Origin: an uncultured Clostridia bacterium
Lineage (GTDB): Bacteria; Bacillota_A; Clostridia; TANB77; CAG-508
NCBI GenBank assembly: GCA_947624715.1
Contig: CANQLO010000054.1
Location: forward strand, 1 to 5,853
Length of the DNA: 5,853 nt
Direction: 5' to 3'
In this document: positions 1 through 5,853 of the stretch, piece by piece
Layout of the letters: every line of letters starts with the position of its first letter
How positions within the stretch are numbered: position 1 is the stretch's first letter
The notes under the pieces: generated by a model
Seen by the model: only the letters and a program-made list of their open reading frames with translations
Database searches by the model: none
Told to the model about the DNA's origin: nothing
Translations under genes and position numbers: made by a program

Positions 1-17
1 CAGAACAAGATGTTCCA
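1..17 (+). repeat. Left copy of 17-bp terminal inverted repeat (IR-L)
   Basis: CAGAACAAGATGTTCCA at the left edge is the exact reverse complement of the last 17 bases of the window. The match stops at base 18 (A here, G in the other copy), and the sequences beyond are unrelated. It may extend outward beyond the window. In the + strand gene it encodes E-Q-D-V-P starting at base 3, just before the first helical module. It contains the dyad GAACA-AGA-TGTTC. It is a candidate site for recombinational inversion. Confidence 0.93.
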
Positions 18-2858
18 ACTACTGAATTAGTAAGCACATTAAAAGATTATGATATAGCTCTAAGAGTCTTATTCCAAGAAAGCAAGCTAAGTGAAAACGA
101 TTATAAAAGACTAGCAGAGAAAATAGAAGAAGCTATTTCTAATATTAATGCTGCAAGCACAGAAGCACAAGCTAAAACATTATATGATGATATGGTAGAA
201 GAAATATTAGATAAAACTTCAAAATCTGCTGCAGCTGTAAATAAAGTAGCACAATTAGAAAAAATAGCATCAAATGAGAAAACAAAAAGAGAACAAAAAC
301 AAAAATTAGCTACAGAAATATTCAATAGATTCAAAGAATTAGCAGCTGAAGAAGGAGTTTCAAGTGAACTTAATCCACATATTAACGAAGCATTAAAAAA
401 TATTGCAACTGCAAAAACAGCTAAAGATGTAGATAATGAATTATCTGAATTTAGAAACTTATTAAATGCTGATACATACGGAGACTTAAAAACAAAATTT
501 GATGCTCAAGAAGATTTCTTAACAGCTCAAAAAGATGCATTAACTGTATTAGATGCATATGAATCAGCTTTAGATGCAATACAAGATTCAAACGTTAAAA
601 CAGCAATCGAAGATGCATTAAAATTAGCTAGAGAAGAAATTATGGCTGCTGAGACAGATGATAGAGTAAATGATGTTGTTAGTGCTTTTGAAAGTCAAGT
701 TGTAGCAGAATATCCAAATGCAAAAACATCAGTTGCTAAGAAATTAGTAACAAATGCACTAGCAGAAGGTGTACAACAATTAGAGGCATATATAACAGGA
801 GCATATGCTGAAGAAAAATTAATAGATGTGGTATCTAATAAAACAGTAAAACAATTAGTAGATGAAAAAATAGCACTTTTACAAGCAACAGCAAACGGAC
901 TACTACAAAACAGCGCTATAGACACAACAGATTCTAATAAATCATACAAAAAAGTTAATAGCGACTTACAAACATATGTTAATGATATTGATAAAGAAAT
1001 TGATAAAATAAAAGACAAAATGAGAGAAAATCAAGAAGCATACTTACAAGCATATGAAGAAGCATTAGAAGAATTAGAAATATATGAAGCAAATGCTGAA
1101 AAATATGGTTTAACAGGAGAAGCATTAGAATATGTTAAAACTGAAGTATCTGCAGTAAAAGCAAAAATAGCTAGTGTAGATACTGACGGAGAAGTAAATG
1201 CAGCAATGAGTCTATTTAGAAATGGTATAAAACAATATTCTCCAGAATTTGATGCATATCAAGTTACAGAAACTAGAAAAGCAGTAAAAGAAGCATTAGA
1301 AGAATATAAAGAATTAAATGATGCTGGTATTACTAATGATGTTGTTACAGCTGTTGCAAGCTTAGAAAAAGCTGGAACAGTAGATGCTATAAAGAAAATA
1401 GAAAGAGATACAATGAAATCAATTACAGAAAAAATTAAAAACAACGAACTTGCAAGTGCAAAACTAGAAGCAAGAAAAGAATTTCTTGTATTTATAGAAG
1501 AAGAAAATAGCCAATATAGTCAATATAGTAAAGAGATTAAAGAACTTGCATCAGAAGCAATAAGCAAAATAAAAGATGCTTATTCAGTAGCAGATGTTAA
1601 CACACAAGTAGAAAAATACAGAAGCTTAATTGATAAACAATTAAAATTAGATAATACATCAATGCAAGCAGAAGTAGCAAAAGCAAGAGAAAGTGCATTA
1701 AAAGAAATAGCAATATATGAAGAAATTGCAACAACTGCAAAAGATACAGCAACATTAAATAGAATAGCAGTTGCAAAAGCAGCAATTTCAAGTGAAACTG
1801 CAACATTAAAGAGCATTGATACTGCAAAATCTAATTTAGTAAGAGATATTAGAGCATTAGGATTACCAATTGTAAGTGCTAAAGTAGATGCTATTGAATG
1901 GCTAAGAAATATCGGTGAACCAAATTATTATACACGTGCTAAAAATCTTCTTAATGTTGGAACCTATTTAAAAGACTATACAGAAGGTGCTAATGGTAGT
2001 GGAGAATTAAGCTATAGCAAATTAGTAAAAGATGCATATATTAATAGTCAATTTGAAAAAGCATTTAATATGGTTAAAAATGCAGAAGATGTAAATGCTG
2101 TTAATGTTCAAAAAGACGGTAAAGGTGCTGGAATAGCAGATGAAACACATAGTGGACCTAAGGATAATCCTAAAACAGCTAGAGGTGTAATTGTAAAAGC
2201 CATAAACTCTTTAGTAGTAATGGAAAAAGCAAGAGGTGAAGAATTAGCAAGTCTACATACATTAATGGGAGCATATCCAGAATTAGAGGATCTTTATGAA
2301 GCACAAGTAAAAGCTGTTGATATGAATGCATATAATAGCAATCCTACTATATTTAAAGATATAGAGGGTAAAGCTGAAATAGCTTTAGAAAATCATGTTA
2401 AAGACTTAATTAAATCAGAAGCTCAAGCAAACCTTAATGTTGAAAGTGTAAATGATTCAATAAAAGAAGCAAATGGAAATAGTGATACACTTTTAGGTAC
2501 ACAAATTAATAAAGTACAAGAAGATGTAAGTGTATCAACTAATAATAATGGTGAAGGAAAAGTTACAGGAACATTACATAAACTAAGCAGTGGAGATCCA
2601 TTTACCCAAAACTTTACAGAAAAGACTGGATATTATTTAGTATTATCATTTACATCTGAAACAGCAAAAAGAATCGAATATGAAAGAACAGGTGTTAGTA
2701 CAGGAAAAGGTATACTAGACGACGGAATTTTAGTTATTTGGTTTGAAAATGATGATGCTCTAAAAAATACAAAATTAGTGATTACTTTTTATGGTGATGA
2801 TGAAGAACCTATACAAACTATATCAATAAGTGATTTCACTGATTTAGTATTAAAATAG
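1..2858 (+). CDS. Partial large helical-repeat protein, likely surface or secreted (alternative C-terminal part A)
   Basis: The frame is open from the first complete codon at position 3 to TAG at 2856-2858, giving 951 residues with no N-terminus. The ATG at 192 is not a believable start: it has no ribosome binding site and the open frame continues upstream with the same helical composition. After E-Q-D-V-P at residues 1-5 come Lys/Glu/Ala-rich amphipathic helices in loosely repeated modules of about 65-90 residues (to about 630), a further mainly helical part (about 635-800), a polar Asn/Ser/Gly linker (about 800-850) and a beta-rich C-terminal domain (about 850-951). There are no Cys residues, no hydrophobic membrane segment and no LPXTG motif at the C-terminus, so any anchoring must come from the missing N-terminus. 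Extended helical repeats of this kind occur in Gram-positive surface proteins (FIVAR or DUF1542-type arrays), but I cannot assign a family. The gene converges on a - strand gene and shares a terminator with it. Function unknown; surface location is inferred. Confidence 0.9.
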   Translation, partial: EQDVPTTELVSTLKDYDIALRVLFQESKLSENDYKRLAEKIEEAISNINAASTEAQAKTLYDDMVEEILDKTSKSAAAVNKVAQLEKIASNEKTKREQKQKLATEIFNRFKELAAEEGVSSELNPHINEALKNIATAKTAKDVDNELSEFRNLLNADTYGDLKTKFDAQEDFLTAQKDALTVLDAYESALDAIQDSNVKTAIEDALKLAREEIMAAETDDRVNDVVSAFESQVVAEYPNAKTSVAKKLVTNALAEGVQQLEAYITGAYAEEKLIDVVSNKTVKQLVDEKIALLQATANGLLQNSAIDTTDSNKSYKKVNSDLQTYVNDIDKEIDKIKDKMRENQEAYLQAYEEALEELEIYEANAEKYGLTGEALEYVKTEVSAVKAKIASVDTDGEVNAAMSLFRNGIKQYSPEFDAYQVTETRKAVKEALEEYKELNDAGITNDVVTAVASLEKAGTVDAIKKIERDTMKSITEKIKNNELASAKLEARKEFLVFIEEENSQYSQYSKEIKELASEAISKIKDAYSVADVNTQVEKYRSLIDKQLKLDNTSMQAEVAKARESALKEIAIYEEIATTAKDTATLNRIAVAKAAISSETATLKSIDTAKSNLVRDIRALGLPIVSAKVDAIEWLRNIGEPNYYTRAKNLLNVGTYLKDYTEGANGSGELSYSKLVKDAYINSQFEKAFNMVKNAEDVNAVNVQKDGKGAGIADETHSGPKDNPKTARGVIVKAINSLVVMEKARGEELASLHTLMGAYPELEDLYEAQVKAVDMNAYNSNPTIFKDIEGKAEIALENHVKDLIKSEAQANLNVESVNDSIKEANGNSDTLLGTQINKVQEDVSVSTNNNGEGKVTGTLHKLSSGDPFTQNFTEKTGYYLVLSFTSETAKRIEYERTGVSTGKGILDDGILVIWFENDDALKNTKLVITFYGDDEEPIQTISISDFTDLVLK
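135..1911 (+). repeat. Degenerate helical-module array within the + gene
   Basis: A loosely conserved motif recurs in the protein: Ile, then a small residue, an often acidic or Thr-containing turn, Val, and about six or seven residues later Phe or Tyr followed by Ile/Leu/Val. Examples begin at residues 45, 134 (IATAKTAKDV), 213 (IMAAETDDRV), 389 (IASVDTDGEV) and 523 (IKDAYSVADV), with weaker versions near 306 and 451. Spacing between successive copies is about 65-90 residues. Each module appears to be two or three helices. The repeats are diverged at the DNA level, so they are old and not slippage-prone. The family is not identified; three-helix-bundle arrays of Gram-positive surface proteins are the nearest analogy. 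Confidence 0.6.
2550..2855 (+). other. Beta-rich C-terminal domain of the + gene product
   Basis: Residues about 850-951 change sharply in character, from Lys/Glu/Ala helices to alternating hydrophobic strands (YYLVLSF, GILVIWF, KLVITFYG), ending in ISDFTDLVLK. It follows a low-complexity Asn/Ser/Gly linker, so it is probably an independently folded terminal domain. Its role could be capping, binding or self-assembly; nothing in the sequence decides which. Confidence 0.6.
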
Positions 2859-2950
2859 AAATAGAAATTTGCTATTAAGAAAGTAATATACAAAAAATAC
2901 ACGAGTTTTTATAACCCGTGTATTTTTATGGATCTACTCTAAAGTCTTAA
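2859..2950. other. 92-bp intergenic spacer
   Basis: This spacer separates the two convergent stop codons. Apart from the terminator hairpin it holds only AT-rich sequence. I see no promoter, small gene or RNA in it. Confidence 0.85.
2893..2927. terminator. Bidirectional intrinsic terminator between the convergent genes
   Basis: The left arm AAAAATACACG (2893-2903) pairs with CGTGTATTTTT (2917-2927). An A/C mismatch (2904/2916) follows, then GTT (2905-2907) pairs with AAC (2913-2915) around the loop TTTAT (2908-2912). The GC-containing upper stem is flanked by A-tracts on the left and T-tracts on the right, so the transcript ends in a U-run in either direction. It lies 34 bp past the + gene stop and 23 bp past the - gene stop, so it should serve both. 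Confidence 0.9.
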
Positions 2951-5853
2951 TTATTCTGCATCTCTAGTTATTGCTACTGTTCCAGATTTGATTCTTAATT
3001 TAACTTCACTAGAATCTTTTGTTGTGCTATATGTTGCAGTACCAGCAGCAGAAGCTTGGAATTTTAAACCTGAACCATTAACTAAAGCTGTAGCAGTAGC
3101 ATTATCAATAGCATCATCTTGATGATTTGGCTCTAATGCTTTACCTTCTGTTACTATAGTAACTATAGTTTCTGGAGTACTATTAGTAGCTGCTTTAACT
3201 GTAGTAAATGGTAAACCTTCCACGTCACTTAAATCTACTTTTCCGGCTTTAATTGTTAATGCGCCTGTGCCTGTAGTAGAATTAGTAATCTTTGTTGCAT
3301 AGTTTGCATTTGCAATAAGATCTAAGTCTTTTTGCTCTGTTGTAACAAAGTTTAATGTTACTGCATTATTGGCTTTAGAACTATCTACTGTTAATTTATT
3401 TGTATCGTCTCCTTCAATATCAAATACGTTTGATTTTGCAGTTATTGTTTTAAGTGGAGCAACAGTTGTTGTTATAGATACATCATTAACTGTAACACTC
3501 TTAACTGCAGTATCTGGAGTTAATTTTGTATTATTAGCAACTAATAGTATACTTCCAGTACCTTTTACAGTAATTCCGCTTTTAACAGTTAGTGCAGATA
3601 AATCTACATTAGCTGCTGTTTCTAATGTAAGTGTTTTTATTGTTCCTTTTAAAACAGCTATTTTATTTAGATTTCCCTTTACAGTAACCTCTGCATCTTT
3701 ACTAACATTTGTTAAATCATATGTTTTTGCTTCTGTGGTTGGTGTTGTGAATGTTAGTTTAGAAATTTTATTGTTTTTAATTTCTAATGTAGTCGTATCA
3801 ACTGTTAATTCACTTAATAGACTAATAATATCTGCTACTCCTTCTACTTCTGTAGAATATTCTGTTACAGTTGTACCAGTATTTCTAATGTATAATTTTC
3901 CTTCATTATATGCTATCTGATTATCTGCCGTAAATTTAGCTGTTGGATCAGCGGCATTTGTAGCTTCATATTTTTTATAAGTCAATGGATTTGCAGTTGT
4001 TATTGTTGTTGGAGCAACTGTAGTTTTAGCTGTTACTTCATTTGATACCCAATCTCCTGATGTAGTAGTAGTTACTAATTTGAAAGAATATTCTGTACCA
4101 GCGTCTAAGCTTAATACTGAAACTGGAAATTTTGTTACTGCACCTTTAGAAGTCCAAGATGTTTCACTAGCTTTTTTGCAGTATAAAGTATATGTTGGAA
4201 CTGTAGTACCACTATAAATTTTTGGTAATAGTGTTCCTGTTAATGTGATTGATGTTTGCTCTTTATCAGTTACAGCTAAATCACTAATACCTTCTGCTAA
4301 TAAATATTTTATTGTAGAAGATTCTACTTTAGCTACAGAAGGAGTACTAACCATTAGTATATCTTCTTTTGCATTCGCAGTTACTTTAAATACATATTCG
4401 CCTATTCCATTTTCTTCTACTATTTCTTTTATATCATATGATGTTTCTAGTGTATTAACAGTTTTTACAGTTTCATAAGTATTACTTATAGCATTATATT
4501 TTGCTATTTCTAATGTATAATCACTAATATTAGTTACATTAGTACCTGTAGCTGCATTCCATTTTAATAAAGTAGTACCTTTATCTGGAGTAGTAACAGT
4601 TACACTATTAGTTACTTTATCAACTGTTACTGTAGTTGTGCATAGTGTTTCTACTGAATCTTCATAATTTACACCATTTCCAAGTGCGACTATTGCTACT
4701 GAATATGTTCCGTCGCCTGCTTTCTTCATGTCAGCAAAAAAGTCAACTTCTTTTTCTTCTCCTAACTTAATTGTCTTTTCAGCTACTGCAACATTATTCT
4801 TTTTTAATATTGCTTTATATCCTGTAAGACCAGCTTTTGATTCATCATAATTCCATACAAATGTTGCTTGTGTAGATGCTTTTTTGCTAATATTAGCAGC
4901 AACTACTTGATCCATTACTGTTGCATTTAATGATGGAATGTTTACAGCCATAACATCACTAGATTTTGTTCCTTTAGTTGTTTTTACTACAATATATGCA
5001 ACATACTCTTTGTTAGCTTCTCCGTAATTAAATGTTACAGTTTTATCACCGCCATTATCTGAACTTGATGATAATGGTGTAGGTGTAGTAACAGTATTGT
5101 TAATTACTTCATTAACAGTTGGTTTTGCTTCACTAGCTGCTTTTACTAAGCAATATACTGTATCTGTTGTATCTGTTTTTATAAGTCCTTTTATTTGGGC
5201 TTGAGTTGCACTTGTACGTTTTACAGATGTATACTGTACCATTGGAGAACCTGATTTCTTTTCTATTTCGCCATAAGATGTAGCAGCTTGATGAATGATA
5301 TTACCATTATTGTCTTTAACTGATACTTTAACGCTTAATTCTCCATCTGCTAAAGAACTAAAATCTACATTTTCAATTTTTGGTTCTGTTTCAAATCCAT
5401 TTAATTCTTTAGATAATGACATTGTTTTGTCATTTTTATCTATTATAGTAACATCAACTGTTACAGGTACTTTGTTTAATGTTGCAAATCTCATTAAAAC
5501 TGTAGCATTTGTAACATTTGAAGCATTTACAGCTCCTTCTTCATTTGATGATGTAGGTGCTACTGTAACTTCTGTAGGTGCTACTAATTTTCTATAAGTA
5601 AATGTTTTTGATAATGTAAATGAATTTGCTTCATTAGATACTTTTAATACATTTTCTTCGTCTGCTTTAAGAGTACTAGATGCTACTGTAATTTTATATG
5701 TATTTCCATTTCCTGTAGCAACTCCAGTAACTAATGTATCATTTATATAAAATCTTGCGTCTTTAACAGGTTCTTTTAATGAAACTGTTATAATTGCATT
5801 GCTTCCAGATGTTTCTACCTCAAAAGAAGTAATGTCTGGAACATCTTGTTCTG
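2951..5853 (-). CDS. Partial large Ig/fibronectin-III-like beta-sandwich protein, likely surface or secreted (alternative C-terminal part B)
   Basis: Read on the - strand, the frame is open from the first complete codon at 5851 to TAA at 2953-2951, giving 966 residues without an N-terminus. The ATG at 5494 lacks a ribosome binding site and lies inside a continuing domain string, so it is not the start. After E-Q-D-V-P (1-5) I read beta-sandwich modules at about 6-88, 91-200 (preceded by a V-A-P-T linker repeat), 202-309, 310-410, 413-512 and 522-619. The last three look most like fibronectin type III, with strand patterns such as T-S-I-T-L-T and G-T-E-Y-S-F-K-L. Residues about 620-966 are Thr/Val/Asn-rich with short alternating strands and may form a beta-solenoid. 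Three Cys are present (about 234, 404, 558). There is no C-terminal sorting signal or membrane helix. Such architecture is common in adhesins and S-layer-like proteins; the exact role is unknown. It shares its first five codons with the convergent gene, through the terminal inverted repeat. Confidence 0.9.
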   Translation of the reverse strand, partial: EQDVPDITSFEVETSGSNAIITVSLKEPVKDARFYINDTLVTGVATGNGNTYKITVASSTLKADEENVLKVSNEANSFTLSKTFTYRKLVAPTEVTVAPTSSNEEGAVNASNVTNATVLMRFATLNKVPVTVDVTIIDKNDKTMSLSKELNGFETEPKIENVDFSSLADGELSVKVSVKDNNGNIIHQAATSYGEIEKKSGSPMVQYTSVKRTSATQAQIKGLIKTDTTDTVYCLVKAASEAKPTVNEVINNTVTTPTPLSSSSDNGGDKTVTFNYGEANKEYVAYIVVKTTKGTKSSDVMAVNIPSLNATVMDQVVAANISKKASTQATFVWNYDESKAGLTGYKAILKKNNVAVAEKTIKLGEEKEVDFFADMKKAGDGTYSVAIVALGNGVNYEDSVETLCTTTVTVDKVTNSVTVTTPDKGTTLLKWNAATGTNVTNISDYTLEIAKYNAISNTYETVKTVNTLETSYDIKEIVEENGIGEYVFKVTANAKEDILMVSTPSVAKVESSTIKYLLAEGISDLAVTDKEQTSITLTGTLLPKIYSGTTVPTYTLYCKKASETSWTSKGAVTKFPVSVLSLDAGTEYSFKLVTTTTSGDWVSNEVTAKTTVAPTTITTANPLTYKKYEATNAADPTAKFTADNQIAYNEGKLYIRNTGTTVTEYSTEVEGVADIISLLSELTVDTTTLEIKNNKISKLTFTTPTTEAKTYDLTNVSKDAEVTVKGNLNKIAVLKGTIKTLTLETAANVDLSALTVKSGITVKGTGSILLVANNTKLTPDTAVKSVTVNDVSITTTVAPLKTITAKSNVFDIEGDDTNKLTVDSSKANNAVTLNFVTTEQKDLDLIANANYATKITNSTTGTGALTIKAGKVDLSDVEGLPFTTVKAATNSTPETIVTIVTEGKALEPNHQDDAIDNATATALVNGSGLKFQASAAGTATYSTTKDSSEVKLRIKSGTVAITRDAE
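2954..3996 (-). other. Thr-rich, possibly beta-solenoid C-terminal region of the - gene product
   Basis: Residues about 620-966 are rich in Thr, Val, Asn, Ala and Lys, with short alternating strands (for example LTLETAANVDLSALTV and ITVKGTGSILLVANNT) separated by Asn/Gly/Asp turns at roughly 15-25 residue intervals. This pattern suits a right-handed beta-helix or a stack of short strands, as in many surface adhesins. No catalytic motif is visible. Confidence 0.45.
3999..5836 (-). other. Ig/fibronectin-III-like module string of the - gene product
   Basis: About six consecutive beta-sandwich modules of 80-110 residues occupy residues 6-619. Junctions are marked by short Thr/Pro/Ala/Val linkers such as V-A-P-T and T-T-V-A-P-T-T. 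The modules near residues 310-410, 413-512 and 522-619 show Trp in an early strand or near the C-C' region and a Tyr/Phe-containing late strand, as in fibronectin type III folds. Boundaries were judged by eye. Confidence 0.55.
5552..5585 (-). repeat. Short direct repeat encoding the V-A-P-T linker
   Basis: TGTAGGTGCTACT occurs at 5552-5564 and again at 5573-5585. The 21-bp offset is exactly seven codons, so the linker between the first two Ig-like modules reads V-A-P-T-E-V-T-V-A-P-T. It looks like a small in-frame duplication in an inter-domain linker. Confidence 0.75.
5837..5853 (-). repeat. Right copy of 17-bp terminal inverted repeat (IR-R)
   Basis: TGGAACATCTTGTTCTG on the + strand is the exact reverse complement of bases 1-17. 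In the - strand gene it encodes the same E-Q-D-V-P in the same codon phase as the left copy, immediately before the first Ig-like module. The outer boundary of the repeat is not visible. Confidence 0.93.

Larger units (their letters stand above)
1..5853. other. Putative invertible segment with two alternative C-terminal coding parts
   Basis: What is seen: exact inverted repeats at both edges, two convergent start-less reading frames entering through the repeats in the same codon phase, unrelated sequences immediately inside, and a shared central terminator. What is known: phage Mu (Gin/G segment) and plasmid shufflons (Rci/PilV) use this plan to exchange C-termini of a constant N-terminal protein. 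Inference: inversion between the repeats would swap a helical C-terminal part for a beta-sandwich one. Alternatives are two genes with a shared duplicated N-terminal region at a static locus, or sequence edges that merely coincide with a repeat that interrupted assembly. No recombinase is encoded here. Confidence 0.55.

Noticed and set aside
1..17. LexA-type SOS box of Gram-positive bacteria in the repeat
   Set aside because: That box needs GAAC-4 nt-GTTC; here the spacer is 5 nt, and the site lies inside coding sequence in both genes.
1..17. Resemblance to a steroid-receptor response element (GAACANNNTGTTC)
   Set aside because: This is a coincidence of sequence; the window is bacterial in all other respects.
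192..194. ATG as start of the + gene
   Set aside because: No Shine-Dalgarno sequence precedes it, and the open frame with the same helical composition continues upstream to the window edge.
695..1018. 107-codon - strand open frame opposite the + gene
   Set aside because: It is a compositional shadow of AT-rich coding DNA; its Ser/Leu/Ala-rich hydrophobic sequence comes from antisense reading.
2860..2876. AATAG...CTATT mini-hairpin after the + gene stop
   Set aside because: It is only a 5-bp AT-rich stem with no T-tract, as expected by chance at this base composition.
3369..3920. 183-codon + strand open frame opposite the - gene
   Set aside because: It is antisense to a long, well-structured coding region; its Val/Ser/Leu-rich product is what Thr/Asn/Val-rich codons give in reverse, and it has no ribosome binding site.
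5492..5494. ATG as start of the - gene
   Set aside because: No ribosome binding site, and 119 further codons of beta-sandwich-like protein lie upstream in frame.
1..5853. Transposon or linear plasmid with terminal inverted repeats
   Set aside because: No transposase or replication gene is present, and both reading frames run open through the repeats without starts, which does not suit element ends.

Overview
The window is a very AT-rich stretch of bacterial DNA. It holds two large convergent open reading frames, a short spacer between them with one strong bidirectional terminator, and almost nothing else. Low GC, heavy AGA/TTA/AAA/GAA codon use, and TGG for Trp with no in-frame TGA suggest a low-GC Bacillota-type bacterium using the standard bacterial code. 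Fusobacteria or a phage of such a host cannot be excluded.

Layout: the + strand gene runs in from the left edge and stops at 2858. It gives 951 residues inside the window: a long array of Lys/Glu/Ala-rich helical modules ending in a beta-rich domain of about 100 residues. The - strand gene runs in from the right edge and stops at 2951. It gives 966 residues inside the window: a string of Ig-like/fibronectin-III-like beta-sandwich modules followed by a Thr-rich, possibly beta-solenoid region. The 92-bp spacer carries a terminator hairpin (2893-2927) that works for both genes. Neither gene has a credible start codon or ribosome binding site in the window, so both N-termini lie outside. I see no signal peptide, transmembrane helix or LPXTG-type sorting motif in either part. 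Both look like the distal part of large extracellular or cell-surface proteins, but this is inferred from architecture.

The key observation is that the two window edges are an exact 17-bp inverted repeat (CAGAACAAGATGTTCCA at 1-17, its reverse complement at 5837-5853). Both genes read through it in the same frame, giving the same peptide E-Q-D-V-P, and then diverge completely. Inverting the segment between the repeats would therefore fuse whichever upstream coding sequence enters from one side to either of two unrelated C-terminal parts of nearly equal length (951 versus 966 residues), without breaking the frame. This resembles the logic of the phage Mu G segment and of shufflons: a constant N-terminus outside, alternative C-termini inside, and convergent stop codons meeting at a central terminator. 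My main hypothesis is a phase-variable invertible cassette that switches a surface protein between an alpha-helical and a beta-sandwich form. No recombinase gene is present in the window, and inversion itself cannot be shown from one sequence.
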